Counted from the stretch's first letter, positions 17,892-29,433 are shown. The stretch is DNA of 64,000 nucleotides from DATLLN01 sp963797175 (GCA_963797175.1 CAWCOL010000008.1:1-64000); one strand, 5' to 3'. Notes: generated by a model not told the origin, from the letters alone. Numbers and translations are program-made.

Positions 17892-19160
17892 ATGAGCACC
17901 ACCGTCCGCCACGACGTGCGCGACCTCGGCCTCGCCGCCGACGGCGTCCGCCGGATCGACTGGGCCGACCGGCAGATGCCGGTGCTGGCCGCGATCCGCG
18001 ACCGGTTCGCGAGCGAGCGGCCGCTGGACGGCGTCCGCGTGGCCGCCTGCCTCCACGTCACCAGCGAGACCGCCAACCTGATGCGGACGCTGCGCGCCGG
18101 CGGCGCCGACGTCGTGCTGTGCGCCTCCAACCCGTTGTCCACGCAGGATGACGTCGCCGCGGCGCTGGTGGTCGAGCACGGCGTCTCGGTGTTCGCCGTC
18201 AACGGCGAGGACGAGCGGTCGTACTACAGCCACATCGACGCGGCGGTCGACCACCGTCCGCACATAACGATGGACGACGGCGCCGACGTGATCGGGGTGC
18301 TGCACTCGAAGCGGCAGGATCTGCTGGGCGAGATCATGGGCGGCACCGAGGAGACGACGACCGGCGTCATCCGCCTGCGCGCGCTGGAGCGCGAGGGGCG
18401 GCTGGGCTTCCCCATCGTCGCCGTCAACGAGGCCAACACCAAGCACCTGTTCGACAACCGCTACGGCACCGGCCAGTCCACGCTGGACGGCATCCTGCGG
18501 GCCACCAACGTGCTGCTCGCGGGCCGCACGTTCGTCGTCTGCGGCTACGGCTGGTGCGGCCGTGGGCTGGCCGACCGCGCCCGCGGGTTGGGCGCGCACG
18601 TCGTCGTCGTCGAGGTCGATGCGCTGCGCGCGCTCCAGGCCGTGATGGACGGGTTCCGCGTGATGCCAGTGGCGGACGCCGCCCGCGTCGGCGACATCTT
18701 CGTGACCGCGACCGGCGACAAGCACGTGCTGCGGCGCGAGCACTTCGAGACGATGCGGGACGGCACCATCCTCGCCAACACCGGCCACTTCAACGTCGAG
18801 ATCGAGATCCCGGCGCTGCATGACCTCGCCGTCGGCCGCAGCGTCGCCCGGCCGCTGGTGGAGCAGTTCGACATGGCCGACGGCCGGCGGCTCTTCCTGC
18901 TGGCCGAGGGACGGCTGGTCAACCTGGCCGCCGCCGAGGGCCACCCGGCCTCGGTGATGGACATGAGCTTCGCCAACCAGGCGCTCGCCGCCGAGCACGT
19001 CGTCCGAAACCACAGCACGCTGGAGCGGAAGGTGTACGACGTTCCCCGCGAGATCGACGACGAGATCGCGCGGCTGAAGCTGGCCAGCATGGGCGTCGAG
19101 ATCGACACGCTGACCGCCGAGCAGCGGCACTATCTCGACTCCTGGGACGAAGGCACCTAG
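17892..19160 (+). CDS. ahcY: S-adenosylhomocysteine hydrolase
   Basis: Hydrolyses S-adenosylhomocysteine to adenosine and homocysteine, removing the inhibitor of methyltransferases. It is 422 residues, the short bacterial/archaeal form. Landmarks are ACLHVTSETANLMRTL near the N-terminus, NEANTKHLFDNRYGTGQS in the substrate/NAD region, the Rossmann motif VVCGYGWCGRG, ANTGHFNVEIEI, and the C-terminal HYLDSWDEGT. It heads a run with mtnA and a UDP-sugar pyrophosphorylase. Confidence 0.97.
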   Translation: MSTTVRHDVRDLGLAADGVRRIDWADRQMPVLAAIRDRFASERPLDGVRVAACLHVTSETANLMRTLRAGGADVVLCASNPLSTQDDVAAALVVEHGVSVFAVNGEDERSYYSHIDAAVDHRPHITMDDGADVIGVLHSKRQDLLGEIMGGTEETTTGVIRLRALEREGRLGFPIVAVNEANTKHLFDNRYGTGQSTLDGILRATNVLLAGRTFVVCGYGWCGRGLADRARGLGAHVVVVEVDALRALQAVMDGFRVMPVADAARVGDIFVTATGDKHVLRREHFETMRDGTILANTGHFNVEIEIPALHDLAVGRSVARPLVEQFDMADGRRLFLLAEGRLVNLAAAEGHPASVMDMSFANQALAAEHVVRNHSTLERKVYDVPREIDDEIARLKLASMGVEIDTLTAEQRHYLDSWDEGT

Positions 19161-19173
19161 TCCTTCCCGCGCC

Positions 19174-20160
19174 ATGACGATCGAGCCCGACCGGATCGCG
19201 CGGCTCGAGGACGGCCGCGTCGTCCTGCTCGACCAGCGGCTGCTGCCGGGCGAGCGGGTGGAGCGCAGCTACGCGGCCTGGCCCGAGCTGGCCGAGGCGA
19301 TCCGGACGATGGTCGTGCGCGGCGCGCCCGCGATCGGCGTCGCGGCCGCCTACGGGGTCGCCGTGGCCGCGCGCGGGGGCCGCGACGAGTTGGCGCGTGC
19401 CTGCGCCGGCCTGGCCGCGGCGCGGCCGACCGCGGTCAACCTCTCCTGGGCGATCGAGCGGATGCGCGCCGTCGCCGCCGCCACGGCGGACGGGGAGCTG
19501 GTGGAGCGGTTGGAGGATGCCGCGCGGGCGCTGCACCGCGAGGAGGTGGAGCGCTGCGTCGCCATCGGCGAGCACGGCGCCGAGCTGATCCCGGCCGGAG
19601 CGGCCGTGCTCACCCATTGCAACGCCGGAGCCCTCGCCACCGGCGGCTACGGCACCGCGCTCGGCATCGTCCGCTCCGCCCACCGGCGTGACCCGACGAT
19701 CTCGGTGTGGGTGGACGAGACCCGCCCGCTGCTCCAGGGCGCGCGGCTGACAGCGTGGGAGCTGGTCGAGGACGGGATCCCGGCGACGCTGGTGGCGGAC
19801 TCGATGGCCGGCTGGCTGATGGCCCAGGGCCGCGTGCAGGCCGTGGTCACCGGGGCCGACCGGATCGCCGCCAACGGCGATGCGGCGAACAAGATCGGGA
19901 CGTATGCGCTGAGCGTGCTGGCGGCCGCGCACGGTGTCCCCATGTACGTCGCTGCGCCGACCTCCACGATCGATCCAGCGATCGCGTCCGGCGAGGGGAT
20001 CCCGATCGAGCACCGCGCGGACGGCGAGCTGGCCGCCGGGGCGGCGGCCGGGGTCGGCATCTACAATCCGGCGTTCGACGTGACCCCGGCAGCCAACATC
20101 ACGGCCATCGTCACGGAGCTGGGTGTCGCCCGCCCGCCCTACGGATTCACGAATGCCTGA
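19174..20160 (+). CDS. mtnA: Methylthioribose-1-phosphate isomerase
   Basis: Isomerises 5-methylthioribose-1-phosphate to methylthioribulose-1-phosphate in methionine salvage. It is 328 residues, with the RGAPAIG motif, a catalytic-type cysteine in LTHCNAGALATGGYG (Cys149), and TGADRIAANGDAANKIGTY with Asp229, plus the C-terminal YVAAPTSTID. It follows ahcY by 13 bases, which groups two recycling steps for S-adenosylmethionine by-products. No other salvage gene (mtnP, mtnK, mtnB) is near. Confidence 0.94.
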   Translation: MTIEPDRIARLEDGRVVLLDQRLLPGERVERSYAAWPELAEAIRTMVVRGAPAIGVAAAYGVAVAARGGRDELARACAGLAAARPTAVNLSWAIERMRAVAAATADGELVERLEDAARALHREEVERCVAIGEHGAELIPAGAAVLTHCNAGALATGGYGTALGIVRSAHRRDPTISVWVDETRPLLQGARLTAWELVEDGIPATLVADSMAGWLMAQGRVQAVVTGADRIAANGDAANKIGTYALSVLAAAHGVPMYVAAPTSTIDPAIASGEGIPIEHRADGELAAGAAAGVGIYNPAFDVTPAANITAIVTELGVARPPYGFTNA

Positions 20161-21283
20161 CCTGGCAACGGAACTGGCGGCGCTCGACCCCGGCACGAGG
20201 CAGGTGCTCGACCGCGGCGGGTTCAGCGACGAGCGGCTGCTGGACTGGGCAGGCCGGCTGCTCCACGCCGGGCCCGACGCGAACCGCGTTCGGGGCGCCG
20301 TCGAGCCGCCCGCGCCAGGCGATGTGGTGCCGCTCCCCGAGCGGAACTCGGATGCCGGGCGGCGGCTGATCGCCCTCGGCATGGAGGCGATGAGCCGTGG
20401 CGAGCTGGCGCTGGTGGTGCTGGCGGGCGGCATGGCGACGCGGATGGGCGGGGTGGTCAAGGCGCTGGTGGACGCCGTTCCCGGCGTCACGTTCCTGGAC
20501 GCCCGGCTGGCCGAGCGGGAGCACTGGGAGGCGCGCGCCGGGGCGCCGCTGCCGATGCTGCTGATGACGAGCCATGCGACGGCCGGGCCGATCGAGGAGG
20601 CGCTGGCCGGCCGCGACGCGGGCGGCCGGGTCTCGACCTTCACGCAGGGCGCGTCGCTGCGGCTGACGCCGGAGGGGTCGCTCTTCCGCGAGGACGACGG
20701 CAGGCCCAGCATCCACGCGACCGGCCACGGCGACCTGCCCGACGCGATGGCCCGGAGCGGGGCCGCCGCGCGCCTGCGTGAGGCCGGTGTGAAGGTGCTG
20801 TGGCTCGCCAACCTCGACAACCTGGGGGCCGCGGTCGATCCGCTGGTGCTGGGCTGGCACCTGGAGCGGGGCGCGCCGCTGACCGTGGAGGTGGTCGAGA
20901 AGTGGGCGGGCGACCACGGCGGCATCCCGGCGCGGGTGGACGGGCGGCCGGTCGTGCTCGAGAGCTTCCGGCTGCCGGCCGGGTTCGACGAGGACGCGGT
21001 GCGCGTCTTCAACACGAACACGTTCCTGGTGGACGCGGCCGCCGTGGACGGCATCGACCCCGACTGGACCTGGTTTCGGGTGGACAAGACGGTCGACGGC
21101 CGCCCGGCCGTGCAGTTCGAGCGGCTGGTCGGAGAGCTGACCTCGTGGCTCGACTCCGCGTACCTGCTGGTGCCCCGCTCCGGCCCGGAGTCGCGGTTCA
21201 TCCCGGCCAAGGATCATGCCGAGCTGGAGCGCAACCGCGGGGCGATCGAGGGCCGGCTGGCATCGCTTCGCGCCGGATCCTGA
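20153..21283 (+). CDS. UTP-glucose-1-phosphate uridylyltransferase, eukaryote-type UDPGP family
   Basis: A 376-residue protein that resembles UGP2-like enzymes rather than bacterial GalU. It has the loop LAGGMATRMGGVVKALV, then TFLDARLAEREHW, LPMLLMTSHAT, GHGDLPDAM, LANLDNLGAAVDPL, a VFNTNTFLVD stretch and a C-terminal RFIPAKDHAEL, in the order seen in UGP2. It should make UDP-glucose from glucose-1-phosphate and UTP, the substrate of the intein-bearing dehydrogenase 4 kb away. It starts inside the mtnA end (8-base overlap). A UDP-N-acetylhexosamine pyrophosphorylase activity is possible. Confidence 0.85.
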   Translation: MPDLATELAALDPGTRQVLDRGGFSDERLLDWAGRLLHAGPDANRVRGAVEPPAPGDVVPLPERNSDAGRRLIALGMEAMSRGELALVVLAGGMATRMGGVVKALVDAVPGVTFLDARLAEREHWEARAGAPLPMLLMTSHATAGPIEEALAGRDAGGRVSTFTQGASLRLTPEGSLFREDDGRPSIHATGHGDLPDAMARSGAAARLREAGVKVLWLANLDNLGAAVDPLVLGWHLERGAPLTVEVVEKWAGDHGGIPARVDGRPVVLESFRLPAGFDEDAVRVFNTNTFLVDAAAVDGIDPDWTWFRVDKTVDGRPAVQFERLVGELTSWLDSAYLLVPRSGPESRFIPAKDHAELERNRGAIEGRLASLRAGS

Positions 21284-21327
21284 CACTTCCGGCGCGGCTC
21301 GCGACCGACACGGCACACGCGCCCGCC

Positions 21328-21333
21328 TAGGGT
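21328..21333 (+). promoter_or_regulatory. Predicted -10 box, leaderless start of comF-like gene
   Basis: TAGGGT ends six bases before ATG 21340. No Shine-Dalgarno is present. Confidence 0.5.
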
Positions 21334-21339
21334 GGCCCG

Positions 21340-22062
21340 ATGCCCTCCCTGCTCGACCTGCTGCTGCCCGGCCGCTGCGCGCTCTGCGCCCGGTCGGGGC
21401 CGCTCGTGTGCGCCCACTGCCTGGCGCTGCTGCCGCTGCTGGACGGCCCGATCTGCGAGCGCTGCGGTGCGCCCACCGTCCGTGCGCTGGACGCCTGCCG
21501 CGAGTGCCGCGGGCGGCGGCTGGGATACACCACGGCGCGGGCCGCGGTGGCCCACGCCGGGCTCGGCCGCTCGCTCGCGCACCGGCTCAAGGGTGGATCG
21601 CTGCGTGCGCTGGCCAACCACGGGGCCGGCCTGATCGCGATCGTCGTGCCGCCGCCCGGCGCCGATCTGGTGACGTGGGTGCCGGGCGACCGCTGGCGCA
21701 CCGTGCAGCGCGGCGGCCATCCACCGGAGCTGCTGGCGCGGTCGCTGGCGCAGCGGTGGAGGCTGCCGGCGGAGCCGCTGCTGCGCTCGCGCGGCCATCG
21801 CCGGCCGCAGCGCGGGCTCGACCCGGTTGCCCGCCGCCGCAACGTCCGCGACGCGTTCACCGCGCGGGCCGGCGTCCCCCGCCGGGTCGTCCTGGTGGAC
21901 GACGTGCTCACCACCGGGGCGACGCTGTCGGCCTGCGGGCGGGCGCTGCGCGACGCCGGGGCCGAGCGGGTGGACGGCGTCGCGCTGGCCCGGGTGGTCG
22001 ACCGGTCGTACCCGCACCAGGTACCCCAAACAGGGGAGGAGCGCGGTCCGCCCGCTGTGTGA
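21340..22062 (+). CDS. ComF family phosphoribosyltransferase-like protein
   Basis: A 240-residue protein. The N-terminal double zinc-ribbon has CALC, CAHC, CERC and CREC pairs within the first 60 residues, followed by a phosphoribosyltransferase fold with the PRPP loop VVLVDDVLTTGAT. ComF proteins serve DNA uptake in naturally competent bacteria, where they work with the ComFA helicase, but most bacteria keep them without competence and their general role is unclear. No other competence gene is in the window. Confidence 0.88.
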   Translation: MPSLLDLLLPGRCALCARSGPLVCAHCLALLPLLDGPICERCGAPTVRALDACRECRGRRLGYTTARAAVAHAGLGRSLAHRLKGGSLRALANHGAGLIAIVVPPPGADLVTWVPGDRWRTVQRGGHPPELLARSLAQRWRLPAEPLLRSRGHRRPQRGLDPVARRRNVRDAFTARAGVPRRVVLVDDVLTTGATLSACGRALRDAGAERVDGVALARVVDRSYPHQVPQTGEERGPPAV

Positions 22063-22072
22063 TGCTTCCGGG

Positions 22073-24022
22073 GTGCAGGAGACGCCCGGCCACGACTCGC
22101 CGCCCTCGCTGCTCGACGCGCTGCTCGAGTACGCCTGCCGCGGCCTGGCAGCCGACCACGTCACCTTCTGCCGCTACGAGCCCGCCGCCCACACGGTGCG
22201 GATCGTCGCCTGGCACGGCGCGCTCAGCCACCCCGAGGTGACGGACACCGAGATGGCGCTTCCCGCCTACGGGGGCGACGCGGAGACGCTGAGCGCGAGC
22301 CTGCGCTCGGACGAGGTGCTGGTCGCCTCGCTCGACGAGGCGGTCGCCGGCGCCGACCAGGCGATGCGCGAGTTCCTCGATCGGGTCGGGAGCCACACGA
22401 TCCTGTTCGTCCCCGTGCTCGACATCGCCGACGGGATCTGGGTGCTGGAGGCATTCTTCGCGGGCGCCGGGCGGGTGGTGGGCGCCGTGGAGAAGGCCGA
22501 GGCGGCGCGGCTGGCCCGGCTGGCCGCCGCGGCCATCGACCGGCACCTGCTGGTGGAGCAGAATGAGCGGCTGCTGGCCGAGACGCGCCGCGCGCAGATC
22601 CTGCACCGCTCGCTGATCAACCACGTCCCCGCCATCACCTACGTCCACCTGCGCGACGGCACGCCGCTCCACATCAGCCCGCAGATCGAGCAGGTCACCG
22701 GCATCGCCGCGGCCGACTGGGAGGTCGGGCTCGTGTCCTGGCCGGACGCGCTGCATCCGGACGACCGCCAGCGCGCGGACGACGCCTACAAACGGTTCAT
22801 CGAGGAGGGCGGCTCCTACACGGACAGCTACCGCCTGCTGCACCGCGACGGCTCGGTGCACTGGATGGACGACCGGGCCATCATGCTGCCCGGCGAGAAC
22901 GGCGAGCAGGACGTGGTGCAGGGGGTGGCCGTCGAGATCACGGCGTCCAAGGAGGCGGAGCGCGCCCTGCGCGACAGCGAAGCCCGCTACCGGAGCCTCG
23001 CCGAGAACAACGTGGCCGGCGTCTGGCAGATGGAGGGGCTGAACGTGGTCTACGTCAACCCGGCCTACTGCCGCATCCTCGGCATCGCCCCGGAGGAGGC
23101 GATGGGGCGCGGCTGGGAGCGGTTCATCTCCGAGGACAGCCGCGGGCAGTTGGCCCAGCAGCAGCGCTCGCGCGAGGAGGGCGTCTCCGCGACGTACGAG
23201 CTGGGGCTGGTGCGCAAGGACGGCGACCGCCGCACCACGATCGTCTCGGCGGTGCCGCTGACGACCGAGGACGGTGCGATCACCGGCGCCATCGGCACGA
23301 TCGTCGACGTCACCGAGCTGCGGCGGGCCCAGGAGGCGCTGCGCGAGAGCGAGCAGCGGCGGCGCTGGGTGCTGGGCGAACTGCTGCGGGCCGAGCAGGA
23401 GGAGCGGTCGCGGATCGCGGCGGAGCTCCACGACGACACCGTGCAGGTGATGACGGCGACGCTGTTCTCGCTCGACCGGGTGGCGCGCAGCGTGCACGGC
23501 GACGCGGTGGTGCCGGTGACGGCCGCGCGCGACCTGCTGGCGGCGGCGACAGAGCGGACGCGGCGGCTGATGTTCGAGCTGCGGCCGCCGCTGCTGGAGG
23601 CGGGCGGACTCGAGCCGGCCCTGTCCGAGCTGGCCGGGCAGCTCCGCCGCGAGACCGGCGTGGAGGTAACGGTGCGGCTGGAGGTCGGGCGCCACCCGCA
23701 GCCGGTCGAGCTGCTCGTCTACCGGGTCGTCCAGGAGGCCGTGGCGAACTGCCGCAAGCACGCCGGGGCGCAGGAGGTGCTGATCGAGCTGCGCGAGCAC
23801 GACGAGGCGATCCACGGCGAGATCGCCGACGACGGCATCGGCTTCGACGCCGAGCAGGCGCTCGACCGGTCGCGGATGCGGCTGCACTTGGGTCTGGACG
23901 CGATGCGCGAGCGGGTGCTGCTGGCGGGCGGCGAGTTCCGCCTGGAGACGTCGCCCGGGCAGGGCACCGCGGTGCGTTTCACCATCCCGCTGCCCCGCCG
24001 CGGCCTCCATGCCGTCGTATGA
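22073..24022 (+). CDS. GAF/PAS sensor histidine kinase, NarL-type (HisKA_3)
   Basis: A 649-residue soluble sensor kinase: N-terminal GAF-like region (about 10-170), two PAS domains (about 178-300 and 305-425), a HisKA_3 dimerisation helix EERSRIAAELHDDTVQVMTA with phosphorylatable His453, and an HATPase_c domain (AVANCRKHAGA, DDGIGFDAE, GLDAMRERVLLAGG). No transmembrane segment is seen, so the signal is cytoplasmic or membrane-diffusible. No response regulator gene adjoins it. GTG 22073 was chosen because the upstream part of the open frame lies over comF. The Shine-Dalgarno is weak, so the start is uncertain. Confidence 0.88.
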   Translation: MQETPGHDSPPSLLDALLEYACRGLAADHVTFCRYEPAAHTVRIVAWHGALSHPEVTDTEMALPAYGGDAETLSASLRSDEVLVASLDEAVAGADQAMREFLDRVGSHTILFVPVLDIADGIWVLEAFFAGAGRVVGAVEKAEAARLARLAAAAIDRHLLVEQNERLLAETRRAQILHRSLINHVPAITYVHLRDGTPLHISPQIEQVTGIAAADWEVGLVSWPDALHPDDRQRADDAYKRFIEEGGSYTDSYRLLHRDGSVHWMDDRAIMLPGENGEQDVVQGVAVEITASKEAERALRDSEARYRSLAENNVAGVWQMEGLNVVYVNPAYCRILGIAPEEAMGRGWERFISEDSRGQLAQQQRSREEGVSATYELGLVRKDGDRRTTIVSAVPLTTEDGAITGAIGTIVDVTELRRAQEALRESEQRRRWVLGELLRAEQEERSRIAAELHDDTVQVMTATLFSLDRVARSVHGDAVVPVTAARDLLAAATERTRRLMFELRPPLLEAGGLEPALSELAGQLRRETGVEVTVRLEVGRHPQPVELLVYRVVQEAVANCRKHAGAQEVLIELREHDEAIHGEIADDGIGFDAEQALDRSRMRLHLGLDAMRERVLLAGGEFRLETSPGQGTAVRFTIPLPRRGLHAVV

Positions 24023-24023
24023 T
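24018..24023 (+). promoter_or_regulatory. Predicted -10 box for hpf
   Basis: TATGAT overlaps the kinase stop codon. A 39-base leader with a strong AAGGAG precedes the hpf ATG. Confidence 0.45.
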
Positions 24024-24062
24024 GGGAACCTCACCGAGTTCCCCCGGGGAAGGAGCACACCG

Positions 24063-24623
24063 ATGCGGTTGCAGGTGAAGGGCAGGCACCTCGACGTCAC
24101 CGACTCCCTCTTCCAGTACGCGGAGCGTAAGCTGGGAAAGCTGTCGCGGCACCTCTCGGACGAGAGCCGGGTGGAGCTGGAGCTGATCGTCGAGCACAAC
24201 CCCAGCATCCAGCAGGATCAGGTCGCCGAGGCGACCATCTGGACGAAGGGGCCGGTGCTGCGCGCCCGCGAGTCGTCGACCGACATGTACGCGTCCATCG
24301 ACCTCGTGTCGGAGAAGCTCGAGCGCCAGGTCAAGCGCTACCGCAACCGCCGCTCCCGCAAGGGAGCCCACCACATCGCCACCCATGTCGCGCCCGGGCC
24401 GGAGCAGGTCGCGACGCTGCCCGAGGAGGACGAAGCGGTGATCGTCAAGACGAAGCAGTTCAACATGAAGCCGATGTCGGACGAGGAGGCCATGCTCCAG
24501 CTGGAGCTGATCGGTCACGACTTCTTCGTCTTCGTCAACTCGGAGAACGACGAGGTCAACGTCATCTACAAGCGGCGCGACGGCAACTACGGACTGATCG
24601 AGCCGACCCGCATGGAGGCGTAG
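24063..24623 (+). CDS. hpf: Ribosome hibernation promoting factor, long form
   Basis: A 186-residue ribosome-associated protein. The N-terminal S30AE domain (about 1-100, MRLQVKGRHLDVTDSL) binds the 30S decoding channel. The C-terminal domain (about 125-186, IVKTKQFNMKPMSDEEAM..HDFFVF) lets two 70S ribosomes pair as inactive 100S dimers. The two-domain length is that of long HPF, so no separate RMF is needed. ATG 24063 has a perfect AAGGAG eight bases upstream; the 18-codon upstream extension of the frame contains the promoter and is rejected. Confidence 0.95.
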   Translation: MRLQVKGRHLDVTDSLFQYAERKLGKLSRHLSDESRVELELIVEHNPSIQQDQVAEATIWTKGPVLRARESSTDMYASIDLVSEKLERQVKRYRNRRSRKGAHHIATHVAPGPEQVATLPEEDEAVIVKTKQFNMKPMSDEEAMLQLELIGHDFFVFVNSENDEVNVIYKRRDGNYGLIEPTRMEA

Positions 24624-24687
24624 CCCCGCGCGTGACGGGTCCGTGCCGTTGTGTGCCGATCCGGTGGCGCACGGCGCACGCGGGAAT

Positions 24688-24708
24688 GATTGGGCTCTGA
24701 CCCCAATC
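24688..24708. repeat. Palindrome with GATTGGG arms between convergent genes
   Basis: Arms GATTGGG (24688-24694) and CCCAATC (24702-24708) flank CTCTGAC. It sits in the 145-base gap between the hpf and EamA stops and could end transcription from both sides. The core resembles the GGGGTCAGAGCCC-type dispersed palindromes I recall from many bacterial genomes. Confidence 0.5.
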
Positions 24709-24768
24709 GGCGATTCGTCACGATCGCGCGCCGGAAGCGTGCCGGGCGGGTCGCGGCGGGCGTTGCGT

Positions 24769-25605
24769 CTACCCGGCGCTGATCGCCGCCGCGCCGGCCA
24801 GCGCGAGCACCACGCCGACGCGCTGCGGTCCGGCCAGCCGCTCGCCCAGGTGGCGGTGCGCCAGGCCCACGGTCACCACCGGGTAGAGCGACGACAGCAC
24901 GGCGGCCACCGAGAGGTAGGCGCCGGTGGTCGCCGCCGCATAGCTCAGGTTCGCCAGCGAGTCGAGGATGCCGATCAGCGAGAGGTTGGGCACCGCATGC
25001 CGCGAGAAGGCCGGCCGGACGATCAGCACCGCGACGAGCATCAGGCCGAGCGAGACGGTGCGGCTGACGGTCACGCCCAGCAGCGGATCCGTGTCCGCCG
25101 CCGCGGACAGCAGCACCAGCTGCCCGCCCACCGCCAGGGTCGCGACCAGCGCCAGCAGGAAGCTGCGTCGCTGCGCCGCCCTGTCGTGCGCGTCGCCCCG
25201 CCCCGCGGGCTCCCGCGATGCCAGCACCACGCCGGCCAGCGCCGCCACGATCCCGGCGGACTGCACGGCCGACGGGCGGTCGCCCGAGGCGATGCCGACC
25301 AGCACCGGCATTGCCGCGCTGGTCGCCAGCACGGGCGCCGCGATGCTCATCGACCCGATCGCCAGCGACCGGTAGAACGCCGAGATCGCGATCGCGCCCA
25401 GCACGCCGGTCGCGGCGCCCTCGGCCACCGCGGCGGACGAGACCGCGACGCCGTGCAGCGCGACCGCCAGCAGCAGCGCGGCCAGGCCGGCCGCCTGGCT
25501 GACGGCCGCCACCGTCAGCAGGGGATGGGCGCGGCTGGCCAGCCCGCCGCGGTAGTCGGCGACGCCCCACAGCAGCGACGCCGCCAGGGAGAGAAGGATC
25601 GGCAT
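24769..25605 (-). CDS. EamA/DMT-superfamily permease
   Basis: A 278-residue membrane protein with about ten hydrophobic helices arranged as two EamA repeats, separated by a charged loop (PAGRGDAHDRAAQRRSF, about 152-168). The N-terminus SLAASLLWGVADYRGG and the C-terminal GERLAGPQRVGVVLALAG are typical of the drug/metabolite transporter superfamily. The substrate cannot be inferred. It is transcribed away from secA, and its own TACGGT -10 box (minus strand, complement of 25614-25619) lies eight bases from the ATG. Confidence 0.85.
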   Translation of the reverse strand: MPILLSLAASLLWGVADYRGGLASRAHPLLTVAAVSQAAGLAALLLAVALHGVAVSSAAVAEGAATGVLGAIAISAFYRSLAIGSMSIAAPVLATSAAMPVLVGIASGDRPSAVQSAGIVAALAGVVLASREPAGRGDAHDRAAQRRSFLLALVATLAVGGQLVLLSAAADTDPLLGVTVSRTVSLGLMLVAVLIVRPAFSRHAVPNLSLIGILDSLANLSYAAATTGAYLSVAAVLSSLYPVVTVGLAHRHLGERLAGPQRVGVVLALAGAAAISAG

Positions 25606-25644
25606 GGCCGCGCACCGTACAACGGACCGTCAAACCATGGTTGG

Positions 25645-25650
25645 TACGAT
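25645..25650 (+). promoter_or_regulatory. Predicted -10 box, leaderless start of secA
   Basis: TACGAT ends nine bases before ATG 25660. No Shine-Dalgarno is seen. The matching minus-strand box for the EamA gene is 26 bases to the left. Confidence 0.5.
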
Positions 25651-25659
25651 CCATCCGAC

Positions 25660-28260
<2,601 letters not shown>

Positions 28261-29394
28261 ATGGCAGCGGACCGGGAGGCACGCGAGCCACGCTCGCTGG
28301 ATGAGCTGAAGGACGCCATCGCGGAGCTCCGCTCCGGGGTGGAGTGGGCGCGCACGACCTTCGACCCGGAGGCGCTCGATCGCCGCCGCGAGGAGCTCGA
28401 CCGGGAGATGGAGGCGCCGGGTTTCTGGGATGACCAGCGCACGGCCGCCCGCAGCTCCGCCGAGCGCTCCCGCGTGCAGGGCCGCCTGGACACGATCGAG
28501 AGCCTCGAGAACGACACCGCCGAGCTGGACAGCATGCTCGAGCTGGCCGGCGAGGACGCCGAGTGGCAGGGCGAGCTGGAGCGGACGATCGACCGGCTGG
28601 GCCGCGCCGTCGCGCGGCTCCAGGAGGAGGCGCTGTTCACCGGCGAGTACGACTCCGGGCCGGCGGTGGTCACCGTGCACGCCGGCGCTGGCGGCACCGA
28701 CAGCCAGGACTGGGCCCAGATGCTGCTGCGCATGTACCTGCGCTGGGCCGCCGAGCGTGGCTTCAAGACCGAGCTCCTGGAGGAGACGCCGGGCGAGGAG
28801 GCGGGCCTGAAGAGCGCCACCTTCACCCTCACCGGCGACAACGCCTACGGCATCATGCAGGCCGAGAAGGGCGTCCACCGGCTCGTCCGGCTCTCGCCGT
28901 TCGACTCCGCCCACCGCCGCCACACCAGCTTCGCCCAGGTCGAGATCGCGCCGCTGGTGGAGGACGACATCGAGGTCGAGATCGACGACGACGACCTGCG
29001 GGTTGACACGTACCGGTCGCAGGGCGCGGGCGGCCAGCACGTCAACAAGACCGATTCCGCCGTGCGGCTGACGCACCTGCCGACAGGAATCGTGGTCCAG
29101 TGTCAGAATGAACGCTCTCAGTTGCAGAACAAGGCGCAGGCGATGCGAATTCTCAAGAGCCGGCTGATCGAGCGCGAACGTGAGCTACGCGAGCAGGCGC
29201 TGGCCCGCGAGCGGGGCGAGGCCCAGGACATCGCCTTCGGCAGCCAGATCCGCTCGTACGTGCTGCACCCGTACACCATGGTCAACGACCACCGCACCAA
29301 CGTGAAGATCGGGAACGCCCAGGGCGTGCTGGACGGCGACCTGGACGAGCTGATCCACGCCTATCTGCTGAGCCGGGCGGCGGGTCAGGGATGA
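28261..29394 (+). CDS. prfB: Peptide chain release factor 2
   Basis: Releases peptides at UGA and UAA. It is 377 residues with the stop-codon tripeptide SPF (212-214) and the catalytic GGQ (257-259) in GAGGQHVNKTDSAVRL. The frame is continuous, so the programmed +1 frameshift that controls prfB in many bacteria is absent, as is usual in actinobacteria. The ATG starts directly after the secA stop, so the genes are coupled. The order secA-prfB-ftsE-ftsX is a recurrent actinobacterial arrangement. Confidence 0.97.
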   Translation: MAADREAREPRSLDELKDAIAELRSGVEWARTTFDPEALDRRREELDREMEAPGFWDDQRTAARSSAERSRVQGRLDTIESLENDTAELDSMLELAGEDAEWQGELERTIDRLGRAVARLQEEALFTGEYDSGPAVVTVHAGAGGTDSQDWAQMLLRMYLRWAAERGFKTELLEETPGEEAGLKSATFTLTGDNAYGIMQAEKGVHRLVRLSPFDSAHRRHTSFAQVEIAPLVEDDIEVEIDDDDLRVDTYRSQGAGGQHVNKTDSAVRLTHLPTGIVVQCQNERSQLQNKAQAMRILKSRLIERERELREQALARERGEAQDIAFGSQIRSYVLHPYTMVNDHRTNVKIGNAQGVLDGDLDELIHAYLLSRAAGQG

Positions 29395-29427
29395 CGCGTC
29401 CCGATTGCGCCGTCCGAGCGGGAGGGC

Positions 29428-29433
29428 TACCCT
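29428..29433 (+). promoter_or_regulatory. Possible -10 box for ftsEX
   Basis: TACCCT lies 31 bases before ATG 29465, between prfB and ftsE. It would give ftsEX transcription of its own in addition to read-through. Confidence 0.3.

Noticed and set aside
28261..28420. Programmed frameshift site in prfB
   Set aside because: The frame is continuous with no in-frame TGA near codon 25, so release-factor autoregulation by frameshift is absent.
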